From JABDMH01 sp050298535 (lineage in GTDB: Bacteria > Bacteroidota > Bacteroidia > Chitinophagales > Saprospiraceae), in the NCBI GenBank assembly GCA_050298535.1, contig JBNKUI010000002.1, positions 1-64,000 of the forward strand: DNA of 64,000 nucleotides, given 5' to 3'. Shown here in pieces: positions 34,775 through 43,520 of the stretch. The notes under the pieces were generated by a model. The model was not told where the DNA came from. It did not search any database and saw only the letters and a list, made by a program, of their open reading frames with translations. The stretch's first letter is position 1. Each line of letters opens with the position of its first letter. Position numbers and translations under genes: made by a program.

Positions 34775-36313
34775 ATGGTACTTTCGAGACGATGCCTGGT
34801 TCAGTTGTTTTTTCTTTTTATCCTAATTGCGATAGGATGTAAAGTCACTGAGACGGAAGAGAAACAGGCTCCCAACATCATATACATACTTGCCGATGAT
34901 TTGGGGATTGGAGACATATCTGCATACAACGAAAAGTCCAAAATTGCTACACCACATATTGATGTGTTAGCAAGGCAGGGAATGATGTTTACAGATGCTC
35001 ATTCTCCTTCGGCAGTTTGCACGCCAACGCGCTATGGACTCTTGACCGGGCGATATTGTTGGAGAAGTAGGTTGCCTCAGGGAGTATTGCGTGGCTATGG
35101 TAAGGCATTGATAAATGAGGATCAATTGACCATTGCTTCTTTTCTGAAGGAGAATGGATATACTACGGGTGTAGTTGGGAAATGGCATCTGGGTCTCGAT
35201 TGGGTCTTAAAAGAAGAATTCACAGATTCCGTCCCTTCCGATCAAGGTGCGGTGAATGAATATGGGATGGTCACACAATTAAATGGAGATTGGGTTGATT
35301 TTGAAAAAAAGCCAACCGATGGTCCATTGAATCATGGTTTTGATTATAGCTATATTTTGCCAGCTTCTTTGGATATGGAACCTTACTGCTATCTGGAGAA
35401 TGATGAACTCACAGATCTGCCAACTGAACACACTCCAGGAAATGATTTAAATACGGGTTCGTACGCAACCGGTGCATTTTGGCGTCCGGGCAAAATTACA
35501 AGAGAATTCGATTTTTATGAGGTCCTTCCAAATTTTATTGATAAAGGACTCGAATTCATTAATAAAAATTCAAGGGATAATTCACCTTTCTTTTTATATC
35601 TGCCGTTAGCAGCACCGCATTCTCCCTGGGTGCCAACCTCTGATTTTGTGGATGGCTCTGGTGCCGGGCAATACGGGGATTTTGTACAAATGGTTGATGC
35701 AGAAGTGGGACGCTTTTTAAAGGGCTTGGATGGAATGCAAAATTCCGAAAACACAATGGTCATTTTTGCGAGTGATAACGGACCGTTTTGGAAACCTGAT
35801 TTTAAGGAACGATTTCAACATGATGCTGCCCATATCTACAGGGGTATGAAAGCCGATATACATGAGGGAGGGCATAGGATACCATTTGTCGTACGCTGGC
35901 CAGGGAAAATAAAGGCGGGCAGTACTTCAGATCATTTGACTTCACTCCCTAATCTGATGGCTACCTGTGCAGATGTACTGGATGTTACTTTACCAAATGG
36001 GCAGGGTGAAGACAGTTATAGTATTTATCCAGTATTAGTGGGTGATACTCAAGGGATCGTGGAGCCCCCACCAGCGGTCCACCATTCGTCTCAAGGTATG
36101 TTTGCCATCCGAAAAGGTGACTGGAAACTCATCGAAGGTCGAGGCTCCGGTGGTTTTACAGAGCCTGTATTTATCGAGCCCAAAGAGGGAGAACCCATAG
36201 GTCAACTCTACAATCTAAAACAGGATCCATCTGAAACAAATAACCTCTATCTGGAAAATCCGAACATTGTTTCAGATTTATTGCAGGCCCTTAATAAGAT
36301 TAGAGAAAAATAG
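34775..36313 (+). CDS. Lipoprotein type I sulfatase
   Basis: A 512-residue sulfatase with a lipoprotein signal (FFLFILIAIGCKVTET), so it is anchored in a membrane. Metal site IIYILADDLGIGD comes first, then the nucleophile motif CTPTR with Cys82, followed by YGLLTGRYCWRSRLPQGVL, typical of arylsulfatase A-like enzymes. Later signatures are VVGKWHLG, LYLPLAAPHSPW and FASDNGPFW, and a normal C-terminal subdomain with DWKLIEGRGSGGF. It needs formylglycine maturation; no maturation enzyme is encoded in this window. It lies 108 bp before the C_GCAxxG_C_C gene. Confidence 0.95.
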   Translation: MVLSRRCLVQLFFLFILIAIGCKVTETEEKQAPNIIYILADDLGIGDISAYNEKSKIATPHIDVLARQGMMFTDAHSPSAVCTPTRYGLLTGRYCWRSRLPQGVLRGYGKALINEDQLTIASFLKENGYTTGVVGKWHLGLDWVLKEEFTDSVPSDQGAVNEYGMVTQLNGDWVDFEKKPTDGPLNHGFDYSYILPASLDMEPYCYLENDELTDLPTEHTPGNDLNTGSYATGAFWRPGKITREFDFYEVLPNFIDKGLEFINKNSRDNSPFFLYLPLAAPHSPWVPTSDFVDGSGAGQYGDFVQMVDAEVGRFLKGLDGMQNSENTMVIFASDNGPFWKPDFKERFQHDAAHIYRGMKADIHEGGHRIPFVVRWPGKIKAGSTSDHLTSLPNLMATCADVLDVTLPNGQGEDSYSIYPVLVGDTQGIVEPPPAVHHSSQGMFAIRKGDWKLIEGRGSGGFTEPVFIEPKEGEPIGQLYNLKQDPSETNNLYLENPNIVSDLLQALNKIREK

Positions 36314-36421
36314 TTGCGATCAGGCATTGTGAAACCAGAGACCCGTCCACTTGACTCTGGAAAAAGACACCCCTGTATATGATGATCGTCATTGAGATTC
36401 TCCTGATACTTATGAAAATTA

Positions 36422-37285
36422 ATGGGTCTCAATACAATGGTAATGGATTCAAATGACACATTAAATATCCAGGAAGGTCGGGATGCTCGCAAAGTCTTTT
36501 GGGAGAAGGGAGCCTGTTCGACTACGTTTTTTCATTTATTAAACCGGGCTTTTGGAAATGTCCAGGAAGAAGCAGAAAGAGCGGCCATGCCTCTTGCGGG
36601 TGGGATCATGCAGAAAGGCCATCAATGTGGGATGTTGTGGGGAGCGGCTATGGCAATCGGTGCCGAAGTGTACCGCCAAGATCCAAAAGGCGATGTAGTT
36701 GGGAAAGCCATGAATGCTACCCAGCAAGTGATGCGTTCTTTTGAGTCTCATACGGGTACCATTAGTTGTCGTGAATTTACCCATTGCAACTTTGACAGTA
36801 AATGGAGCATGGCTAAGTACATGCTTACCGGGAAGTTTCTGGATTGTTTTCGATTGGCGGAGGAATGGGCACCTCAAGCGATAGCTGAAGCCAGGAAGGG
36901 AATTGCGATGCGAGAAAAATCCAGTCCCGATTCCTGTATTAGCTGTGCAAGTGAAGTTGTCCGGAAAATGGGAGGCACTGATGAACAAATGGCTATTGTA
37001 GCGGGTCTTGCAGGCGGTCTAGGATTGAGTGGCCACGGTTGTGGAGCATTAGCTGCTGCCATCTGGATGCATTCACTGCGATATAATGCAGAAAATGCCT
37101 CCAATAAGATGGCGTTGGCAAATCCGCCGGCTGAAAAGTGTCTCGAAAGATTTCTGGAAAAGACCCATGGTATGGTCCACTGTCAGATAGTAAGTGGTAA
37201 AACGTTTGAAACCATTGAGGATCACACCGAATTCATCAAAAAAGGAGGATGTGCTGAGATTATTGAGGTGCTTGTTGAAACTTGA
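36422..37285 (+). CDS. C_GCAxxG_C_C family redox-type protein
   Basis: A 287-residue protein of the C_GCAxxG_C_C family, whose members keep several cysteines thought to bind metal or an iron-sulfur cluster. Cys residues are distributed in the family manner: KGACSTTFFHLLNRAFG, HQCGMLWGAAMAIGAEVYR, FTHCNFDSKWS, PDSCISCASEVVRKMGG, GHGCGALAAAIWM, and further Cys at MVHCQIVSG and GGCAEI. The length is about twice that of the shortest family members, with two GCG-type motifs. No signal peptide; the start could also be the ATG at 36437. Its last 177 bp are duplicated at 43170-43346. Confidence 0.88.
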   Translation: MGLNTMVMDSNDTLNIQEGRDARKVFWEKGACSTTFFHLLNRAFGNVQEEAERAAMPLAGGIMQKGHQCGMLWGAAMAIGAEVYRQDPKGDVVGKAMNATQQVMRSFESHTGTISCREFTHCNFDSKWSMAKYMLTGKFLDCFRLAEEWAPQAIAEARKGIAMREKSSPDSCISCASEVVRKMGGTDEQMAIVAGLAGGLGLSGHGCGALAAAIWMHSLRYNAENASNKMALANPPAEKCLERFLEKTHGMVHCQIVSGKTFETIEDHTEFIKKGGCAEIIEVLVET

Positions 37286-37403
37286 TGATTGCGCTATTGA
37301 ACCATATTAAATTGAGCTCAAATTGAATAAAGGGGTATAAAAAATTATTTATGTGTATATTTCGGGTGCTTGGCAGAGTTAAATCGGTCCCCTAATAGAA
37401 AAT

Positions 37404-40400
37404 ATGTACACACCTCAATCGTCTATTAATAGTCTTGTTTCTTTTTACGGAGTTTTCTTCGTACTGCTCAGTTTTGTTTCAGATTTATCCGGTACTAATC
37501 AGCTTTTTGTTGAAAATAGTTGTGAAAATCCATTGCTCTTAGAATGCAATGAGATCACATCATATGACTTTGATGGAATTGGTTTTACCCAGAATAATTG
37601 TAACTACCATCTTAATGCAAGTAGAAATTTATTCTATCTGTTAGACTTATCCGATGTTAGTAGTTTACAGTCTTTTGAGTTACAAGGGCTGGCACCAGAG
37701 CTTACTTATATCATATATGTCAGAGGGTGTCAAGGATCTTGTTTACAGCCTAAATATCAAAGTATTCTTGAACCGGGAGTGCAATATATATTAGAATTAC
37801 TAGCGCCATATAATACTTCAGGAACTTTTACTTTTACCTGTTCAGACACGTCTCTGATCAATGTATGTGAAGATGCATCTTTGATCCAATGCAATCAAGA
37901 ATATCGTAACCTGGATTTTTCTGGGGAGATTGTGCATTATAATTTGGACTGTACATTCTCCTCCATTGGAGATACACCAAGCCGCTGGTTTAAGATAAGT
38001 GGTACTGGAGCTAATACCTTTTTCTATGTTGAAAGTGATTATCCAGGGTATTTTGATAATCGTATAGCTCTTTACAGAGGGGATTGCTCCAGACTTGAAT
38101 GTGTCGAAGATGGTACTCATAGTCTGAATGCTTTTCTTGAAAATGATGTTTTATACTATTTGTACTTATCTCCTAGAGATGACGAAGTTAGTGTACATTT
38201 AAAGATAGAGTGTTATGCATTGGAAGTAAACGATGTCTGTGAGAATGCCATCTTGGTGGAAGGTGGAGATACATTAATGGGTAGTAGTGTTACGTACAGT
38301 GATGAGCCGATAAGCTGTGATGATTATTCCACGCAAAAGCAGGCATACTATAGGGTGTACGGAACCGGAAAGTGGTATCAATTCAGAAATAGCAGAGATG
38401 GGGGCATACAGGTAAGTTCCGGAGGTTGTGAAAATCCACACTGCTTGAAGTCATCTTCATTCTATTTTCTGGAAGAAGGTATTGAATATACTTTGCAGGT
38501 AAGCTGGAATAATACGCATGCTCGATCCTACGAAATTCCTGTTGTCAGTTATCCCGTGAAACCTGTATCCATTTGTGAAGATGCTAGGCCGCTGACATGT
38601 GGATTGGAGGTGGGGGGAAGTACTAGATTTAGAGAGAAGACCTTGGTACCTGATGATTGCGGATATTCTACAATGGTCAGAGGGGAATGGTATTCTATGC
38701 TGGGTGATGGGCGGGTTTTAGATATCGATGCAGATGTACGGGTGAATGTATTTACCGGTTCTTGTGATTCACTAGTCTGCGAGAGGCTATCCTATCAGGG
38801 ACTTAATATGATTCTCCAGCAGGGACAGCAGTATTATTTTCTTATTTACTCAAGTAATATTCTGGGAGAGGACTACAGTTTTACACCCATATGCCATGAA
38901 ATTGCTTCCAATGCAGATTGTAAGAATGCCGTTTTGATTGAGAATGATACTACTATAAATGGTGATTTCGGTGCCTCATTTCCGCAGTTTCAATCCTGTA
39001 ATATTGGGATGAGACCCTTATTATTCTATAAAGTGAAGGGAAATAGCAATTACATGGAGATCCGGAGTGATGCAAGTTTTGACGTGATTCAGGGAGATTG
39101 TTCAGAGGGAGTATGTATCGAGCGGGATCTCTACCATTATTATTTAGAGAAGGACATCCTGTATACGATAGTATTTTATGGAAATAGTTTAGATCAGTTT
39201 GAAGCATCTTTCATCTTTCATGATGGTGTTGAGAAAGGGTCACTTGAGAATCCTCATGAATTGCAATGTGGTGAAGAGAGTTCGTACAGTACCCGATTTG
39301 TAAAACCTACAAAATTGATCGTTAGTTGTCTTGAAAGAAAATGGTATCCAGGAATTTGGTTCTCATTCTATGGACACCAGATGATTGGGGAGTTGCATCT
39401 AAATTCTATGCATAATGAACATAGATGGTCTTTTTTCACGGAAGATGAGGGAGTTCTTCATTGCATGGGTATTGATCGACGAAATTTGAATCGGGAATAT
39501 TATAAAGAAGTCTTTAATGACTCAAGGAAATATTATTTATTTGTTTATGCTTTGGATGAGACTGCTGAGGAAGAATTCAGGATCACCTATGATTGTGCCG
39601 AGCCCCTCATCAATAACATGTGCTATGATGCAGTTGAGATAGATTGTGGCGATTCAATGGTGGCAAGTTACTACGAACTAACTTCTTCCCCGCCGACGAG
39701 CAGTAGTTCTGAAAATGCATTCTTTAAGATGGAAGGAAAGAATATATTCTTCACAATGGAGGATGCTAATTTCGAAGTTTTTGAAGGTACTTGTGATGCA
39801 CCTTTAGCATTGAATAGATTTTATGGAGACTATTATTTTCTGGAATACGATCATTCTTATTACATCTCGGCTCTAAGCTCATCTACCGACTCATCAATGC
39901 AGGCTGCTTGCTTTGACATGAAAGTATCAAATGACTTTGCATCTGCTTACCCGATATCTTGTGGTATTGCAACTTATGGTTCTACCAAGTTCGTCCAATC
40001 GATGTATATAGAGAGTGAATATCATGGAAATCAGGAAATAAGGGCCGTTTTCTATTCAATCACAGGTAATGATAGTCTATGGCAAGTTGTTTCTGATGAC
40101 AATGTCAAATTTATGTTATTTGAGGAAGTGGATGATAGTGATTCCGGCTTGCAGTCTGTATTTGGTTTCTCAAGAAGTTATGATGAGGCTCAATTAATTA
40201 AAGATCGGAAGTATTATGTCGTTGTTTATTCTCCAGTTCATGACATTGGTTCTGATTTTGAAATAATTCTTAACTGTCGTGGCGCAGCAGCTAATAACCA
40301 ATGTGAAAGTGCTATTCCTGTTATTTGTGGAGACACCATCCGGGCTAATTACGATAGAGTGACATCATCTGACCCACAGTGTAGTACGTTTTCGAGGAAG

Positions 40401-43088
40401 AAGAATTTGTTCTACAGTATAGTAGGTGACGATAACTTCATTAATGTGTCTCGAGTAGAAGGGGGGGCACTAGGAAATATATCAGTCTTTTCGGGGTGCC
40501 ATCAAGATAGTTGCGTCCAGGGGATCCCACAATCAGATTCAAATCCCAATAACGATAGTCAGACTTATTTTCTTGAATCTGGAGTAGAGTATTTGTTAGC
40601 TATCTCTCCAGCTAGTATCCATCATCAGTCGGAAGTGTCTCTTGTAATAGACTGCTTTGAAGGAAAAATTAGTAGTCCCTGTGATGATCTCCAATCCATT
40701 GCATGTAATGAAACCAAATATTTTGATAATTATTTTAATGTAAAACAGGATGTTGGCTTATTGTGTGGAGGACAGTTATCTTCTCACGGGAGTTGGATAA
40801 AGTTGATTGGAAATGATGAAATAGCTCTAATTGTACTTAATCAAAACCTCGGGGCTAAAAATTATTTGTTCAAAGGAGATTGCAACAATCTTGTTTGTTT
40901 AGGTGAATATGGAAGCTCGATAGAGTATCTATTAGAATCAAATGAGAATTATTATTTACTTATTGGAGATGAAGGAAGATTTAGAAATACTGAGGTGAGA
41001 TTTAATTGTAGAGAGATACTAAATAATAATTATTGTGAGCAGGCTCAACCGGTGACCTATGGAGAAGTGGACCTTGATTTTACTAAGGCAACCAGGACAA
41101 GTCCTTACTGTGGAAACCTAAATGCAAAGAATCTATATTTTCAAATAATAGGCGAAGATAATTTTCTTGAGCTCGATCGAGGATCAGGAGGTGATAGGAT
41201 AAGAATTCAGGTTCTGGAAGGGGACTGTGAAAGTTTTGTTTGCCTGCCTTCTGAAAGAGGATTCTTTTTTCTGAAAAGTGGTGTGTCCTATATTTTAAAC
41301 TTCTTCACAAGTAGGCCAAGTTACGATCGAAAGTATACAGTTAGATTAATTTCACATGAGAAGAGGAGTAATTTATCATGTGAAAGTGCGACTCCTATTA
41401 CCTTTGGAGATACAGTAAAAGGGAGTTCGTTTTTCGTTGTTCCTAACCATACTGATAGCTGCGATTTGTTTTCACGATTGCATAGTGGATCATTTTATAA
41501 GGTTCAAGGTACAGGAGAGCATGTTAAAGTAGCACCTTTGGGTTCTGGTTTTCGTGTTTTGGAAGGTCAATGCAATGCTTTGAATTGCATCGGGGATTTT
41601 TATGGTTTTGGTAATGAGGTGCTTTTTCTTGAATCCGGAAAGGAATATTACTTCGTTCTGGGGTACAATTGGCAGGAATACAGACTTCTTTTGACGACCA
41701 TCGACGAGGCTCCAAATAACAATTGTGTCTTGGAGGAGCTGCCTGAAGTGAGATGTGGTGATCTAGTGCAAGGGTCTTTTGTCAATGCGTGGTACTCAGG
41801 AGTTGGCAATTGCGGCCCCCTAGATTATGAAAATTTATTTTATAGGTATGAAGGATTGGGGTCTTTCATTAGTTTCAATAAAGTCAATTGTAGAATTTGG
41901 ATCTTAGAAAACTGTCTTGGAGATGGCTGTAGGGAGGTGGGATTTAATCAATTATTTTACTTCGAAGAAGGACAGCAATATGTTTTTATGGTAGAGAAGG
42001 ATTACTTTTCAACTTCTGACATTTTTTCTTTCGAGATAACTTGTATCAATTCAGAACCACCAAATAATTGCACCACTGCTGTTCCCCTGGCTTGCGGCAT
42101 GGAGGTTGAATTCGATACCAAGTTGATACATCCTGCCCCGCTGGTACTGGAAGGACTAACAGATGACTACTTTCGAGGGCGCTGGTTCCATTTGAAAGGT
42201 CTCGGTCAGTCAATCCTGATTGATGGTAACGCAAGTGATGGAAGCAATGGTTTTCTGAGGATTTTTACAGGTGATTGCGGTCATCTTTCGCAAGTTGACA
42301 GCAGCCATTTGTTCTCTCCGATATCTTTTTATTTTGAGGACGATGTAGATTATTATATTTTAATAGAATTGCCTGATTTTGCATCTGTTGGTACTTATTC
42401 ATTAGGGGTTGAGTGTATAGATGAGAAGAAGAACACATTGTGTGAAAATGCGATTAGTTTTGTGTGTGGAAATAGTTCCATACCAATTTATTTTCGTGGT
42501 CATAGGTCTGAACCATATTTTGATCAGGAAATGAATCAGCCAAATATGTTCTACAAGACGGTCGGCCAGGGTGATACCGTACAATTTTTAGGAGGGTTTG
42601 ATGCAGTTGAAGTATTTGAGGGTTCTTGTGAATCATCTCTATATATTGAGCCATTGGCACCTAGAACATTCTTTCTTAAGGAAGGAAGACAATATTTAGT
42701 GGGGTTTTATGGGGACTTATTAAGTCAGGCGGGATTCTCAGTGAGATGTTATCCAATTAATCCGTTCATAGACTATTGCTTCTTAAAGGGACAACCCTGT
42801 AATGATTACAATGCTGCTACAACGAACGACTATTACAATGAGGATTGCGAATGCGTTGGTTATGGTATCGGTATAGATGACTGTAATAGGGATAGCATTG
42901 TGCTATACCAGCCCGTTTCAACGGATTTAGAAGAGGGTGTGAGGCTAAAGATTAGATCTCGATCCGATTTGCAGGCAGGTTATACGATCTATAATGCTGG
43001 ACAAGAGATAATTCTAGCACGTGGTTTTGAGGTTTTTACGGGTAGCGAATTTCAAGCCGTTATCAGAGATTGTTTTGAAAATGAATAG
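37404..43088 (+). CDS. Giant secreted protein with about 15 Cys-rich repeats
   Basis: A 1894-residue protein with a signal region (FYGVFFVLLSFVSDLSG). I count about fifteen repeats of roughly 115-120 residues. Each opens with N..CE.A..L.CGD, continues with an aromatic strand such as LFYSIVGDD or WYSMLGDG, a VFSG.C..L.C pair of cysteines, and a (F/Y)LE.G..Y.L strand. The layout suggests disulfide-stabilised beta-sandwich domains in a stalk or adhesin. The last 60 residues carry the shared ARGFEVFTGSEFQAVIRDC module. AT content and codon use look like the neighbours. It is flanked by two copies of the C_GCAxxG gene 3' end. Confidence 0.85.
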   Translation: MYTPQSSINSLVSFYGVFFVLLSFVSDLSGTNQLFVENSCENPLLLECNEITSYDFDGIGFTQNNCNYHLNASRNLFYLLDLSDVSSLQSFELQGLAPELTYIIYVRGCQGSCLQPKYQSILEPGVQYILELLAPYNTSGTFTFTCSDTSLINVCEDASLIQCNQEYRNLDFSGEIVHYNLDCTFSSIGDTPSRWFKISGTGANTFFYVESDYPGYFDNRIALYRGDCSRLECVEDGTHSLNAFLENDVLYYLYLSPRDDEVSVHLKIECYALEVNDVCENAILVEGGDTLMGSSVTYSDEPISCDDYSTQKQAYYRVYGTGKWYQFRNSRDGGIQVSSGGCENPHCLKSSSFYFLEEGIEYTLQVSWNNTHARSYEIPVVSYPVKPVSICEDARPLTCGLEVGGSTRFREKTLVPDDCGYSTMVRGEWYSMLGDGRVLDIDADVRVNVFTGSCDSLVCERLSYQGLNMILQQGQQYYFLIYSSNILGEDYSFTPICHEIASNADCKNAVLIENDTTINGDFGASFPQFQSCNIGMRPLLFYKVKGNSNYMEIRSDASFDVIQGDCSEGVCIERDLYHYYLEKDILYTIVFYGNSLDQFEASFIFHDGVEKGSLENPHELQCGEESSYSTRFVKPTKLIVSCLERKWYPGIWFSFYGHQMIGELHLNSMHNEHRWSFFTEDEGVLHCMGIDRRNLNREYYKEVFNDSRKYYLFVYALDETAEEEFRITYDCAEPLINNMCYDAVEIDCGDSMVASYYELTSSPPTSSSSENAFFKMEGKNIFFTMEDANFEVFEGTCDAPLALNRFYGDYYFLEYDHSYYISALSSSTDSSMQAACFDMKVSNDFASAYPISCGIATYGSTKFVQSMYIESEYHGNQEIRAVFYSITGNDSLWQVVSDDNVKFMLFEEVDDSDSGLQSVFGFSRSYDEAQLIKDRKYYVVVYSPVHDIGSDFEIILNCRGAAANNQCESAIPVICGDTIRANYDRVTSSDPQCSTFSRKKNLFYSIVGDDNFINVSRVEGGALGNISVFSGCHQDSCVQGIPQSDSNPNNDSQTYFLESGVEYLLAISPASIHHQSEVSLVIDCFEGKISSPCDDLQSIACNETKYFDNYFNVKQDVGLLCGGQLSSHGSWIKLIGNDEIALIVLNQNLGAKNYLFKGDCNNLVCLGEYGSSIEYLLESNENYYLLIGDEGRFRNTEVRFNCREILNNNYCEQAQPVTYGEVDLDFTKATRTSPYCGNLNAKNLYFQIIGEDNFLELDRGSGGDRIRIQVLEGDCESFVCLPSERGFFFLKSGVSYILNFFTSRPSYDRKYTVRLISHEKRSNLSCESATPITFGDTVKGSSFFVVPNHTDSCDLFSRLHSGSFYKVQGTGEHVKVAPLGSGFRVLEGQCNALNCIGDFYGFGNEVLFLESGKEYYFVLGYNWQEYRLLLTTIDEAPNNNCVLEELPEVRCGDLVQGSFVNAWYSGVGNCGPLDYENLFYRYEGLGSFISFNKVNCRIWILENCLGDGCREVGFNQLFYFEEGQQYVFMVEKDYFSTSDIFSFEITCINSEPPNNCTTAVPLACGMEVEFDTKLIHPAPLVLEGLTDDYFRGRWFHLKGLGQSILIDGNASDGSNGFLRIFTGDCGHLSQVDSSHLFSPISFYFEDDVDYYILIELPDFASVGTYSLGVECIDEKKNTLCENAISFVCGNSSIPIYFRGHRSEPYFDQEMNQPNMFYKTVGQGDTVQFLGGFDAVEVFEGSCESSLYIEPLAPRTFFLKEGRQYLVGFYGDLLSQAGFSVRCYPINPFIDYCFLKGQPCNDYNAATTNDYYNEDCECVGYGIGIDDCNRDSIVLYQPVSTDLEEGVRLKIRSRSDLQAGYTIYNAGQEIILARGFEVFTGSEFQAVIRDCFENE

Positions 43089-43169
43089 AAAGATAGTTAC
43101 TCATTTTATTTCCATAACTGATTGCCTGCCTTCTGGGTGTGGGTACAGAGCCATTATTACTTGAGGGAG

Positions 43170-43346
43170 CAATAAGATGGTTTTGACAAATCCGCCGGCC
43201 GAAAAGTGTCTCGAAAGATTTCTGGAAAAGACCAATGGTATGGTCCACTGTCAGACAGTAAGTGGTAAAACGTTTGAAACCATTGAAGATCACTCCGAAT
43301 TCATCAAAGAAGGAGGATGTGCTGAAATTATTGAGGTGCTTGTTGA
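43170..43346 (+). pseudogene. Truncated duplicate of the C_GCAxxG_C_C gene 3' end
   Basis: These 177 bp align without gaps to 37102-37278, the end of the C_GCAxxG_C_C gene, with about ten mismatches (about 94% identity). The frame is still open and stops at 43350, four codons' worth of sequence being slightly different at the end. Homology breaks off abruptly on both sides. There is no promoter or family core, so it is a decaying fragment. Together with the intact gene end it brackets the 1894-residue gene as a direct repeat. Confidence 0.88.
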
Positions 43347-43483
43347 GTGATTAAATCCCAGGCTAAAAGCTGATCTAAGAACCATCACAGGATTGTTCTG
43401 TGTGCCCAGATCATAATCACCTGAAATTCATGATTTAATGGGGAGAGTCTAATTTCGCAACCAAATTAAATGCTAATAGTCGT

Positions 43484-43509
43484 AACACCTTACCAGGAAT
43501 TCCGGTGTT
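43484..43509 (-). terminator. Hairpin after the M36 protease gene
   Basis: AACACC and GGTGTT pair around an interior containing the palindrome GGAATTCC, starting about 12 bp beyond the stop at 43521. There is no clear T run, so termination is uncertain. Confidence 0.35.
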
Positions 43510-43520
43510 TGTATATTGGC

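Noticed and set aside
37404..43088. Recent horizontal acquisition of the giant gene judged by composition
   Set aside because: It is AT-rich, but not clearly more than other large surface-protein genes here; only the flanking duplication supports mobility.
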